Assembly: GCF_018812025.1 (NCBI RefSeq)
Contig: NC_063054.1
Location: 40,187,396-40,251,395 of the forward strand
Length of the DNA: 64,000 nucleotides
Direction: 5' to 3'
Source of the DNA: Megalobrama amblycephala
Taxonomy: Eukaryota; Chordata; Actinopteri; Cypriniformes; Xenocyprididae
Positions 47,939-54,792 of this stretch are shown piece by piece (the stretch's first letter is position 1; each line of letters starts with the position of its first letter). The notes under the pieces are model-generated. The model worked only from the letters and a program-made list of their open reading frames with translations. It was not told the origin of the DNA and did not search any database. Position numbers and translations under genes: made by a program.

Positions 47939-50900
47939 CAACTATTAAAAACAGTCCTACTGATCACTGCCATAACAATCTGTTATTTGTATGATATAAA
48001 TGCAAATTGAATGTGAGTGAATGCATGATTTTGCAGGGTCAAGATACAAACTATTCAGGCAGTCAGCTGAATTAAATGACCTTGTGAATGGATTCAACTC
48101 ACTGGCTTTCAAAGGAACTGTGGGTGTATGCATGTTAACATTGCACAAGGAATTATTGCAAAACCTCTCAACATTTTTTTAATTACAACAAAACTTTAGA
48201 ATGAAGAGCACATTTTCACTCACTTTCATCCGCTTCTTCTTTTCCTTCATTCTCCGCTTAAAACTCTCCTGCAGGTTATAAAAGCCCATGATGAGCCAAT
48301 GAAGAGCACATTTCTGTATTATAATCATTAGTGTAATGGGTCAGAGGTCACAAGCCCTCTGTTGCACAGTGTTGACAGCAAACAACATTTATCGAGTGGT
48401 CTCACATCGTCGTCTTTGCGCTTTTTGAAGATGTTGTCCTCGGCCACCCCTACGGCTTGCATTATGAGCTCCACACGCTCGAGATTGACAAAGCCGTTTT
48501 CTGTTAAGTAGCCCTATAGAGAGAGAAAGAGAGAGAGAAGGGGAAAAAAAAACATTCATATAGTGTATTTATACATGTCTCTCTTCAATCAGTTCCAGAT
48601 GAATAATAATCAAGGTCACACCATTGTGTATAATATTAAATGAATGCAATTTCATGTTGCCTTCAAGCACGGGATATATGGACATGGAAATACTCACCCC
48701 GGTCCTATGAACAACATCTTTGTAGATGCCAACCAGACGATCGATGGCGCCCTCTCTGTTTGAACACAAACTAGAGTCAGAACTCACTGCTGAGCACAAC
48801 GAAACAAAAAGTGGTTTCTGTGAGCGCACCTGATCTCAAGAGACGGTAAGTGGGGCAAGAAGTCATTTCCCACAAAGAAACACATGAACACCCAGTCATC
48901 GACGCTCCGTTCAAAGTCAAACGGGAACGGCAGGCTGGCCATCGTTAACTCCCTCTCCAGATACTGCGGAGCAAAAAACACATTATATACAGATAAACCT
49001 GTTTAAATAAACATACATGATCTGTTTTTCTGCCAATTTGGTTTTCCCAAACATCTTAGTATCCATTCACAATTCCCAAGCTACACGGCAACAAATTTTG
49101 CATTTGCAAACACATCACATTTTCCTTATAAAGCATGAAACCAATAGCAAACCACAACCATTCAATCAATCCCCAAAGAACAAAATCAAGTCCCACCCTA
49201 CATTTGTTCTTGTTCCAGAAGCCCTTTGACTCAGATATACGTCACAATAAGGAAGAAGTTTCATGCAGACTTTAAATTAGCAAAATAATTTAATAATCTG
49301 ACAAATTTAAACAATGTTAAAAGCATAAAACACTTTCAAAAACAGAACAAACCTCTCGTAACACAGCCAGACGGATGAATATAAACTCCTGTTCTGATGC
49401 TGGAATAGTGTCTGCAAATTCATCATGCTTAAAGAGAAAACAAAACAAGTTCACACAAAGTTGAGGTAAAGTTCTGGGCAGATGGATGGAGAGGATGAGT
49501 CTGTTACCTCGCCCTGTTTTTCTCGGGGCAGTCCCTGGCAGTCTTTGATCTCGTGGCCGATCTGACCACACAGGGCGCAGGGTCTGGGTTTGTTGGGTTT
49601 GAACTCTTCTCTTATAATGGTAAAGTTGGGTTCATGTGTCGCCAAACCCAACATTATCAAATCAGCTGGACAGAAAAAAAAAGAAAATGAAACACGTAAT
49701 TATAAAGTTTACAAAGAGAATTCTTCTAAAATGTTTTATTACAGACAGTTCATAATCCTTTTCAGTCAGAAAACTTTCAGAGAATGACAAACCCAGATAG
49801 TACGAAGACAAAATTGTTAAATAACAGAAACATGCAGTCGATGTTCTTCATAAAAATGTTAATAAGGCCAGCTTTCAGCCAGATTGATGTTTTGAAGTAT
49901 CTTCTCTCCAGACTAATCAGATGCAATATAGGTTTCCTCATTCGTCCGCTTAGTGCATTAATACTACAGACATAATGTTTTGCATCAAGTCCCTTTATAC
50001 ATACTAATAAAAGCAGACGGATTTAATAAACCCTCTCATGATCTCAATCATGTTTTGTAGCTTAAAAGTCAGCATGAAACAGAAGTTACTTACTACCGTA
50101 TTTTTCTAAACTTAATTTTTTTTCCATGCAGTAATTTTATCCACTGGCTGTTGACTGCATCATGAAAATGAGCACTGTATACTGGAATGAAGGCAGATCT
50201 GAACGTGACTCGCTAACTGTAGTACGGAGGTCTATGATGTTAAGTGAGCATATCACAGGAAGAGCAAGTTAGTGCATGGATGAATTTACAATTTCATGCA
50301 GATGTTACAATAGACATGTTTCCATCCAAAGTTCCAAATTTAACTTGTGTGCAAATTTGGAATATTGCACAAAACATTTGCGAATAAAGCACTGTTTCCA
50401 TCCAGTCCAAGAGAACAAATCTTCACTTCCTGATAAACTGGTGCTAAATATCATTAAGAAAATTGGAAGTTGCTGCAGTAGAAGGCACTACATATATAAT
50501 AATTTTCACATATAATAAATTATTGCACATCAAAGTGTGCAGATAAAACGCAATTTAAGCTGTCATGTTATCTTGCATGCAGATGCCTGGTGTTTGTGAA
50601 CACAATCATGTGATGCACTTCTGGGAGGGATCAGTACGCTGGTTGGTCCAGTTATACGGTCGCATAGCAAAGTCACGTCTTTAATGCGCATGAAGGAATT
50701 TATTCAGTAAAAATGTTTCCATCGTATGCACGTTTGTTTTCGTATTGCATAAATTTATCCGACACAGTTGAGCGCATGTGTTTTTAGAATTTATGTGCAT
50801 CTTGGCATTTCCATCCAGCATTTTTTTAATGCAATTTCTCAAAATGCGCATATAATTAGGTGGATGGAAACAGCAAGTACTTAAGGACTCACTTTCAGAA

Positions 50901-53719
50901 TTTTGCTCACTAAAGTCTAAACTACATGGCCAAATTCACTTTAACATTGCTGAAAGGAAAAAACAAACAAACAAACAAAAAAAAAAACAGTTTACCATCA
51001 GCTCCACAGAGACAGTGATGCGTGTTTGGGTCATGATTTGGCTGAGCTGGAAAAGAAAATGACCCAAATGACATATTAGATAAGTGAAGCTCTTTGCAAA
51101 CCACATTTTAGACATTTTTAGGCTTATTCTAAAGCATTTGTGGGATAGGAAAATGTTCATTTGTTTATTTAAAACAGAACACCAGATGAAAATGCTTCAA
51201 CTAACAGAATCATACCACAAATCAATATTTCAAGAAGCTCTACCTCTCTGTCTCCTGATGAAATCCATAATTTTATGTTCTCCTTCACCAGGAACACTGG
51301 CATCTGACAAGAAAACCTGCAGGACAAAGTATTTATTTATTGATTATATCCCACAACAACATAAAAACTCAATAAAAGGATTAATTACATTTCATTTTAG
51401 GAGTCGTATGACTTACTGTGATATTGCGCCATCCAGGATCATTGGTGAGTCTGTCTGCGACGTAATATCGCAAACATTTGGCCAAATTATCCATGAATTC
51501 GGTTCCCTAAACGCAACACAATAAAACTACTAATTACATTTGACAAGAACATAAAATCACGTATTGAGATTCTCAAATCCTTAAATTGTGAACGTAAAGT
51601 AATCAGAATGACATGCTGTTTGGCCGGTACATAATCATAGGAAACAACATTAAACCATCCAAAAAGTATGACCACTTACAGGTGTGATACAATTACTGTC
51701 AAAACGTTCTTTAATTCCCTCAGGTGGAAGGTAACCACCTAAAAAGAGAAGCATGAATCAAACAGGGAAACAGAAATGCATCATAAACAACAAGTAAGAA
51801 TTTAGTGCTCATCTACTGCAACTTGAACATATTAGTGCAGGAATTCCCAAACTGTTTGTCAGCCAAAACTCAGACATGGTGTAATGTCTCTCACCTCTCT
51901 CAATAACTTCTTCTCTCATCTTCTGTTTCTCCTCTGCAAGCTCCACTCCTTCCTTAGATGCCCTGAAGCGTCTTGATCTCTGCTGGTTCATTTTGGCACG
52001 AGGAGCCTACAAATAATACCGAAAAGCAGCACAAGAAATGCTTACTGAAGTTGTTGACCACAGTGTGCATAATTCATGGATGCACTGATATTTTATTTTC
52101 AGTGCATTAAAGAAATTATGGACGGTCACTTTGTTTACCCCACTCTTAAACTTTTTTTAGTTTTGGAAAACTCAGTAAGAATGAGTTGACCAACTACATA
52201 TTAATATTTTTAACTGAACGTCATTTTCTTATTAGTTTGTGCATTTGTTTCGTCATGCCAACTTCTATATTTATTTTCCATCATCTTCCAGCAAAAAGTT
52301 TATGAATTTATAGCTGTCATGGAATCACATTATAGCTGTATAATTTCCAGCTAGTTTAAAGAAACTTCACATTTAATGAAAAATATTCATTTCTAACACT
52401 TAAAAATGTAATTGATTTCACCACAAAGTTTGTAATAATTCCCAGTGGCTCACTTCTGAATTTATGTGCATTATTAAAGGAAACATTCAATACAATGACT
52501 TTATTTTGCAGCAGAAATACTGAAAGCAAAACATGCTGTCATAGCTTTACTGGTGCATGTAGTGTCAAACTGGCCTAATAGAGAAGATATGAAGATGATT
52601 ATGAAGGATGATACATACCACACCATCAATTGCCATGTACAGAACCCGTCTCGGTCGAACAATGTTAAAGAGACGGTCAATGTATTCGAAAATGGCAACC
52701 ATCATTTCATCCTCATTCTTAGGTGCTGGCCTGCGAATGGTTAAAATAATGTTTTAATAAATAAGTCACTTAAAGGGTTAGTTCACCCAAAAATGAATAT
52801 AATGTCATTAATTACTCACCCTCATGCTGTTCCACACCCGTAAGACCTTCGTTCATCTTCGGAACACAAATTAAGATATTTTTGTTGAAATCCGATGGCT
52901 CAGTGAGGCCTGCATAGCCATCTTCCTCTCTCAAGATCCATAAAGGTACTAAAAACATATCTAAATCAGTTCATGTGAGTACAGTGGTTCAAAATTAATA
53001 TTATAAAGCAACGAGAATATTTTTGGTGTGCCAAAAAAACAAAATAACGACTTATTTAGTGATGGCCGATTTCAAAACACTGCTTCAGGAAGCTTCAGAG
53101 CATAATGAATCAGCGTATCAAATCATGATTTGGATCGCGTGTCAAACTGCCAAACTTCTGAAGTCAAGTGACTTTGGCGCTCCGAACTGCTGATTCAACA
53201 CAAAAGATTCAAAAGATTCAAGATTCACTCCGAAGCTTCATGAAGCAGTGTTTTGAAATCGGCCATCACTAAATAAGTTAGTTTTTTGGTGCACAAAAAA
53301 TATTTTCGTCGCTTTATAATATTAATATTGAACCACTGTACTCACATGAACTGATTTAAATATGTTTTTAGTACATTAATGGATCTTGGAGAGGAAATGT
53401 CATTGCTGGCTATGCAGGCCTCACGGAGCCATCGGATTTCAACTAAAATATCTTAATTTGTGTTCTGAAGATTAACGAAGGTCTTACGGGTGTGGAACGA
53501 TGTGAGGGTGAGTAATAAATGACATTAACTAACCATTTAAATACATCAAAACAACATGAGAGAATCTCACTTGTCCTCAGGATGTGTGCATGGATGAATA
53601 ATTCCATTCATGTCTAGATACAGGTTGTCAAACTCCACTTCATTTGGGTTTGGTTTGCTGGTATCAACTGGGATTTTAATGCCATTGTACTCCTTGGCCT
53701 GAAAATAAAAAATGTAGAC

Positions 53720-53799
<80 letters not shown>

Positions 53800-54375
53800 T
53801 ACATATATACACACACACACACACATACATACATACATATATAAACCTAATATATACCTAGCAGACATCACAGTCTAAAAACCTAGAAAACTGTCAATCT
53901 ATATTCATTAACATGGCATCAGAGCTGCGTTCTGAAGCGAAAAGTGGGTACTTGAAGCACGATCGGCTGAAAATTTGCATACTTCTCTGTGATTGGTTGG
54001 TCGTTCGAGCGGTCTCACGCATCTAAGCACCCTAACATGCGGACTAGATAATAACCATTCTAGGTGTTTGAGACACAACCAGACAGTCGGATCTACAATT
54101 CAACTACGGTGAACTTCTATTCAGCCAAAAAAAATTAAAGTCGCATAAACTCAAACAGACACAAAAACAAACTGAAACGAACACAACCACATGTGAGCGT
54201 CAGGACTGCAAATCATGTGTCATTATAACAATTTTAAGCATAACTAAATGATTAATTACATAATTAATTAAATAATCATTCAGATGGTATTGTGTCTCAC
54301 CTTCTCCTCCAGACAATGTACTATTATCGACGGATACTTCCGACTCAGCCAGCGGAAAAAAGCGGGGACTCCCAT
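22213..54375 (-). CDS. xrn2: XRN2, nuclear 5'-3' exoribonuclease (31 coding exons)
   Basis: I traced 31 exons whose lengths sum to 2877 nt: 958 residues plus stop, close to the 950 of human XRN2, all in phase. XRN2 degrades 5'-monophosphate RNA processively in the nucleus; it drives torpedo termination of RNA polymerase II and takes part in rRNA maturation. The protein starts [15 protein letters not shown] (CR1). Catalytic-site residues are present: D54 in LYLDMNG, E203 in PGEGEHK, and D233 and D235 in CGADADL, the same numbers as in human for E203, D233 and D235. A CCHC zinc knuckle (C263, C266, H271, C276) follows. CR2 has the [16 protein letters not shown] motif. A basic, acidic linker [15 protein letters not shown] lies near 502-516. 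The C-terminal tail is Arg/Gly/Pro/Gln-rich with a 12-glycine tract and ends RYTWN. Oddities: one GC-AG intron (after exon 16) and transposons pressed against several splice sites. No damage seen: the gene looks intact. Confidence 0.97.
22363..22498 (-). CDS. xrn2: xrn2 exon 30 (poly-glycine)
   Basis: Residues 893-938. Ten consecutive GGA codons then two GGC encode twelve glycines, flanked by QQRGR and WRGGQQRQ: an RGG-type RNA-binding tail. Confidence 0.92.
22813..23482. mobile_element. Nested hAT-like element with TAGTGCTGTCAAA ends
   Basis: Terminal inverted repeats TAGTGCTGTCAAATGATTAA and, at the right, TTAATCGTTTGACAGCACTA. Contains a (TA)n array and, from about 23018, a further repeat with GATGCACAATATATCGG and ATCGGTATTGGCCGATAT. 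Confidence 0.8.
22935..22993. repeat. (TA)n microsatellite
   Basis: About 59 bp of alternating AT inside the nested element. Confidence 0.95.
24030..24560. promoter_or_regulatory. GC-richer unique block in xrn2 intron 29
   Basis: Contrasts with AT-rich repeats on both sides and has no recognised transposon or frame. Candidate conserved regulatory DNA for the neighbouring nkx2 genes; contains homeodomain-like ATTAG cores (24417-24422, 24503-24506) and TCATTAAG near 24512. Inference from composition and locus only. Confidence 0.3.
24782..24821 (-). CDS. xrn2: xrn2 exon 29 (40 nt)
   Basis: Residues 880-892, [14 protein letters not shown]; preceded by an 11.4-kb intron. Both neighbouring phases fit only if it is included. 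Confidence 0.88.
25001..27520. repeat. Minisatellite array in xrn2 intron 28
   Basis: About 2.5 kb of diverged tandem units built on ACCACTGAAACACCTTAG, CCCTAGCAACCACTAAA and ATACCATAGCTACCACAGAG. The cleanest stretch has an exact 71-bp period (unit starts 26344, 26415, 26486). A 336-bp segment at about 26027-26362 recurs identically 612 bp later (26639-26974). Three units are inverted (26503-26608, 26973-27077, 27174-27279). A MITE fragment (TTAGTTAACATTAATGCATT) interrupts it at 25135-25280. Confidence 0.95.
27880..28150. promoter_or_regulatory. GC-richer unique block in xrn2 intron 28 with RFX-like motif
   Basis: Contains GTTGCC-AA-GGCGAT at 28100-28113, resembling an RFX X-box (two half sites, 2-bp spacer, second half imperfect), plus ATTTGCAT-like and CAGCTG motifs. 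No transposon recognised. Regulatory role is inference. Confidence 0.28.
28167..28236. repeat. (GT)n microsatellite
   Basis: About 70 bp of GT with two GA interruptions. Confidence 0.95.
28480..30310. mobile_element. TTAA-flanked element hosting a nested hAT
   Basis: Left end AGGGTCGTGAAACCCTAAAA after TTAA (28476-28479); right end GGGGGTTTCGTGAAACT before TTAA (30311-30314). Ends are inverted repeats with small differences. Interrupted by 28704-29572. Confidence 0.78.
28704..29572. mobile_element. hAT-like element with perfect 8-bp duplication
   Basis: Ends CAGGGCTTGGCATTA and TAATGTCAAGCCCTG, target duplication CTTATAAT at 28696-28703 and 29573-29580. 869 bp, non-autonomous; no transposase frame. 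Confidence 0.9.
30487..30670. mobile_element. End fragment of the AGGTGCCCTAGA TTAA element, inverted
   Basis: Begins AAGGTGCCCTAGAACC and continues with the right-end sequence of copies A and B in reverse (AGGTGTCCCCTGAATGTGTC, GGCTGCGGCCCCTTTAA). Far end missing. Confidence 0.85.
30900..31600. other. Unique stretch of xrn2 intron 28 with a perfect GLI 9-mer
   Basis: No repeat except a GA run at 30987-31008. GACCACCCA, the GLI consensus, is at 31013-31021, followed by homeodomain-like CTAATTC. A GC-richer part lies at 31395-31530. Could be regulatory; a single 9-mer is also compatible with chance. Confidence 0.3.
31716..32899. mobile_element. DNA transposon with TAGGGCCCTATAA ends
   Basis: Terminal inverted repeats TAGGGCCCTATAA and ATAGGGCCCTA, flanked by the direct repeat CATACA (31710-31715 and 32900-32905). 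Interior carries many ACGGAATTT/GGAATCC sub-repeats near both ends and an A-run at 32635-32662; another TAGGGCCCTA lies internally at 32626-32635, so it may be two overlapping copies. Confidence 0.82.
33111..34590. mobile_element. Element with AAAGCGTTTTT ends, host of copy B
   Basis: Left end near 33111 (GGCCGCGTGTTCTCTAAAGC), right end near 34590 (AAAAACGCTTTGGTGGACC), imperfect inverted repeats. Split by the 961-bp TTAA element at 33338-34298. Confidence 0.65.
33338..34298. mobile_element. TTAA-flanked non-autonomous transposon (copy B)
   Basis: Starts AGGTGCCATCGAA after TTAA (33334-33337) and ends TTCGATGGCACCT before TTAA (34299-34302). Interior nearly identical to copy A at 1904-2870, but both termini carry CATCGAA instead of CCTAGA. 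Confidence 0.9.
34600..35639. other. xrn2 intron 28, nothing assigned
   Basis: AT-rich with short A-rich runs; no exon or complete transposon recognised. Confidence 0.4.
35640..35960. promoter_or_regulatory. Candidate conserved regulatory block in xrn2 intron 28
   Basis: Unique, mixed-composition block about 280 bp from exon 28. It contains TATTTGCATCAAG (octamer-like), GCGATTATTCATCAGC (homeodomain/POU-like), ACATCAAAG (TCF/LEF consensus) and a GC-rich GGCGGCAGGGCGGC. Density of such cores and lack of repeats suggest an enhancer; this is inference. Confidence 0.33.
36236..36396 (-). CDS. xrn2: xrn2 exon 28
   Basis: Residues 826-879 plus one base; Gly/His/Pro/Gln/Arg-rich low-complexity tail. 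Donor AGT|GTGAGT (36230-36235) keeps frame with exon 29; using GT two bases earlier would not. Confidence 0.9.
36685..36717. repeat. (TA)n microsatellite
   Basis: About 33 bp in xrn2 intron 27. Confidence 0.93.
37323..37451 (-). CDS. xrn2: xrn2 exon 27
   Basis: Residues 783-825, with [11 protein letters not shown] and [18 protein letters not shown], the start of the C-terminal region. Confidence 0.95.
37585..37653 (-). CDS. xrn2: xrn2 exon 26
   Basis: Residues 760-782, [20 protein letters not shown]. Confidence 0.95.
38026..38056. repeat. (AAAT)n microsatellite
   Basis: Seven tandem ATAA units in xrn2 intron 25. Confidence 0.93.
38131..38187 (-). CDS. xrn2: xrn2 exon 25
   Basis: Residues 741-759, [19 protein letters not shown] across the splice. 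Confidence 0.94.
38315..38394 (-). CDS. xrn2: xrn2 exon 24
   Basis: Residues 715-740 plus two bases, [20 protein letters not shown]. Confidence 0.95.
38836..38965. mobile_element. MITE fragment (TTAACATTAGTTAATGCATT family)
   Basis: Segment ending AACCGTACTGTAAAGTGTTACC; the same family appears at 25135-25280, 47608-47900 and 59860-59995. Confidence 0.6.
39202..39299 (-). CDS. xrn2: xrn2 exon 23
   Basis: Residues 682-714, [18 protein letters not shown]. Confidence 0.95.
39468..39551 (-). CDS. xrn2: xrn2 exon 22
   Basis: Residues 654-681 plus one base, [19 protein letters not shown]; donor GTAAGG. Confidence 0.95.
39640..39712 (-). CDS. xrn2: xrn2 exon 21
   Basis: Residues 630-653 plus one base, [20 protein letters not shown]; donor GTCAGC. 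Confidence 0.94.
40370..40590. mobile_element. Related end fragment of the TTAA transposon family
   Basis: Shares GGTATTTTGAGCTGAAACTT and the following 60 bp (GGGGACACCAGAGACTTGTA) with copies A and B, more diverged. Lies in xrn2 intron 20. Confidence 0.65.
40909..41289. mobile_element. MITE with AAGGCCAGAACACACCAAGC ends
   Basis: Left AAGGCCAGAACACACCAAGC, right GCTTGGTGTGTTTCTGCCTT, imperfect inverted repeats; GC-rich interior rich in CCGACG/CGTCGG. It ends 26 nt from the exon 20 donor. Open frames across it are element sequence. Confidence 0.85.
41316..41405 (-). CDS. xrn2: xrn2 exon 20
   Basis: Residues 600-629, [20 protein letters not shown] and following. A MITE ends 26 nt beyond the donor. 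Confidence 0.96.
41529..41636 (-). CDS. xrn2: xrn2 exon 19
   Basis: Residues 564-599, from [20 protein letters not shown], a hallmark of XRN enzymes. Confidence 0.96.
42281..42720. other. xrn2 intron 18 with repeat debris
   Basis: The part near 42281-42360 (TTACTTGTATAGAGCTTCTC and AAGCAGCTTTATAGAAAA) resembles the tail of common fish retroposons; a related piece is near 45217-45290. Confidence 0.4.
42720..42990. promoter_or_regulatory. GC-richer unique block in xrn2 intron 18
   Basis: Repeat-free, with CpGs, a TATATATAGAGC near 42929-42940 and CAATTAC/TCTAATCAA homeodomain-like cores just after it. Candidate regulatory DNA or cryptic promoter; no frame with recognisable protein. Confidence 0.28.
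43451..44352. mobile_element. hAT-like element with GGCTGCAAC ends
   Basis: Left GGCTGCAACAACTATTCGAT, right GATAATTAGTTGCAGCTC, imperfect inverted repeats of a well-known fish hAT MITE type. Poly-A with one G at about 44270-44302. Confidence 0.72.
44576..44711 (-). CDS. xrn2: xrn2 exon 18
   Basis: Residues 518-563, [18 protein letters not shown] to [14 protein letters not shown], core CR2 segment. Confidence 0.96.
45546..45640 (-). CDS. xrn2: xrn2 exon 17
   Basis: Residues 487-517 plus two bases; contains [17 protein letters not shown], conserved in vertebrate XRN2 and probably part of the nuclear localisation region. Confidence 0.95.
45774..45815 (-). CDS. xrn2: xrn2 exon 16 (42 nt, GC donor)
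   Basis: Residues 473-486, [14 protein letters not shown], symmetric phase 0. The only in-frame donor is AAG|GCATGT; the nearby GT four bases later would shift the next exon into a stop. Residues resemble the AA-x-x-LRAM-x-K linker motif seen in XRN2 homologues. Confidence 0.82.
46010..46402. mobile_element. Fragment of the TGTTCAGATTTTTGATG repeat family
   Basis: Contains TGCTCACCAAGGCTGCATTT-like and ATGATCCTTCAGAAATCATT motifs, the reverse of 22703-23850. Its end is cut by the TTAA MITE at 46407. Confidence 0.7.
46407..46881. mobile_element. Palindromic TTAA MITE in xrn2 intron 15
   Basis: Left AGAGTTAGTTCACCCAAAAA (after TTGA, a mutated TTAA, 46403-46406), right TTTTTGGGTGAACTAACCCT before TTAA (46882-46885). 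Long inverted repeat around a short centre near 46620-46665. Confidence 0.9.
46919..47056 (-). CDS. xrn2: xrn2 exon 15
   Basis: Residues 427-472, from [10 protein letters not shown] to QGNQRNQ; poorly conserved linker, symmetric phase 0, donor GTCTGC. A SINE starts about 25 nt upstream and a MITE ends 33 nt downstream. Confidence 0.9.
47080..47410 (+). mobile_element. tRNA-derived SINE (DANA/HE1 type)
   Basis: Begins near 47082 with tRNA-like sequence: A-box TGGCCTAATGGTT at about 47091-47103 and B-box-like GGTTGGATTCT at about 47136-47146. It contains a (GT)n array at 47209-47292 and then CTCCTAATGGGTGTAC and GGGTTACC blocks. Inserted antisense to xrn2 about 25 nt before exon 15. The order tRNA head plus GT array plus tail matches known cyprinid DANA/HE1 SINEs. 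Confidence 0.78.
47209..47292. repeat. (GT)n microsatellite inside the SINE
   Basis: About 84 bp of uninterrupted GT. Confidence 0.96.
47608..47938. mobile_element. Palindromic MITE fragment ending in a poly-A run
   Basis: GGTAACACTTTACAATAATT at the left and TTATTGTAAAGCATTTCC at 47881-47898 are inverted repeats. An A28 run follows at 47911-47938. Confidence 0.7.
48224..48268 (-). CDS. xrn2: xrn2 exon 14 (45 nt)
   Basis: Residues 412-426, [15 protein letters not shown], very basic; symmetric phase 0. Confidence 0.93.
48406..48513 (-). CDS. xrn2: xrn2 exon 13
   Basis: Residues 376-411, from [14 protein letters not shown]; phase 0 at both ends. Confidence 0.95.
48698..48755 (-). CDS. xrn2: xrn2 exon 12
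   Basis: Residues 356-375, [20 protein letters not shown]. Confidence 0.95.
48830..48963 (-). CDS. xrn2: xrn2 exon 11
   Basis: Residues 312-355 plus two bases; conserved CR2 motif [20 protein letters not shown]. Confidence 0.96.
49353..49427 (-). CDS. xrn2: xrn2 exon 10
   Basis: Residues 287-311, from [10 protein letters not shown]; donor GTTTGT, weaker than consensus. Confidence 0.94.
49508..49665 (-). CDS. xrn2: xrn2 exon 9
   Basis: Residues 234-286, beginning A234-D235 (catalytic) and including the CCHC zinc knuckle C263/C266/H271/C276. Confidence 0.96.
49666..50995. other. xrn2 intron 8
   Basis: AT-rich, without exon. Contains the MITE listed at 50312-50873. Confidence 0.6.
50312..50873. 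mobile_element. MITE with GTTTCCATCC ends
   Basis: Starts ACATGTTTCCATCCAAAG, ends GGTGGATGGAAACAGC; TTTCCATCCAG recurs internally at 50394 and 50808, indicating internal inverted and direct sub-repeats. Confidence 0.68.
50996..51046 (-). CDS. xrn2: xrn2 exon 8
   Basis: 51-nt exon, residues 217-233 plus one base; [14 protein letters not shown] with D233. Confidence 0.96.
51244..51316 (-). CDS. xrn2: xrn2 exon 7
   Basis: Residues 193-216 plus one base; carries [16 protein letters not shown] with catalytic-site E203. Confidence 0.96.
51417..51506 (-). CDS. xrn2: xrn2 exon 6
   Basis: Residues 163-192, from [10 protein letters not shown]; phase 0 at both ends. Confidence 0.95.
51680..51738 (-). 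CDS. xrn2: xrn2 exon 5
   Basis: Residues 143-162, [19 protein letters not shown]; donor GTAAGT. Confidence 0.95.
51895..52006 (-). CDS. xrn2: xrn2 exon 4
   Basis: Residues 106-142 plus one base; [19 protein letters not shown], a signature of XRN family CR1. Confidence 0.96.
52619..52730 (-). CDS. xrn2: xrn2 exon 3
   Basis: Residues 68-105, [10 protein letters not shown] to YMAIDGV; donor GTATGT. Confidence 0.96.
52774..53536. mobile_element. Palindromic TTAA MITE filling xrn2 intron 2
   Basis: Left AGGGTTAGTTCACCCAAAAA after TTAA (52770-52773); right end AACTAACCAT before TTAA (53537-53540). Arms are long inverted repeats, e.g. TTAGTGATGGCCGATTTC near 53056 against GAAATCGGCCATCACTAA near 53257. 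It occupies 763 of 840 intron bases. Confidence 0.92.
53571..53698 (-). CDS. xrn2: xrn2 exon 2
   Basis: Residues 26-67 and two bases of K68. Contains the metal-binding D54 (LYLDMNG). A (TA)n array begins only 24 bp upstream of the exon. Confidence 0.96.
53722..53790. repeat. (TA)n microsatellite next to xrn2 exon 2
   Basis: About 69 bp of TA, then compound TACA/AC/ATAC repeats to about 53842; begins 24 bp upstream of the exon 2 acceptor. Confidence 0.95.
54301..54375 (-). CDS. xrn2: xrn2 exon 1
   Basis: Residues 1-25 from the ATG at 54375 to the donor GTGAGA; N-terminal CR1 segment. Confidence 0.96.
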
Positions 54376-54570
54376 CTCCCGTAAAATACAGCACTTTAAA
54401 TCAAAGAGCAACTTTAAAAACGGTTAAAAACAGCTAAACACGCAGAAGGATGAAAACAGTCACCAAACACAGCGCACGCAGTTGATTTACCCCAGCACAC
54501 TGTGAGTAATTTCCGGGTCATCAGGAAATGATGCAGGAGGCGCCACGCGCTGGCTAAAAGGAGAATTGCA
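54376..54570 (-). promoter_or_regulatory. xrn2 promoter and 5' UTR region
   Basis: Upstream of the xrn2 ATG. Read on the - strand it contains CCGGAAAT (ETS-like, near 54514-54521), TGATGACC and a GC-rich GCGCGTGGCGCCTCC (near 54537-54551), no TATA box: a typical housekeeping arrangement. Transcription start not determinable. Confidence 0.45.
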
Positions 54571-54792
54571 CCTCCAAATCAACAATCAAAACCAGCAATA
54601 AAGGCGTACAAATAAGAAATTTTAACAAATAAATAATAACAAAACGAAAAAGACTTATTATATATATTAATTTTTTTATAAAGTCCTCAAGCTACAAAGT
54701 GTTTTAAAAAAAACTGTTTTAACCACTGATCTATATAAATGATCATTAATTAAAATAATATTATAATACTATGTATGTATGTATATATATAC

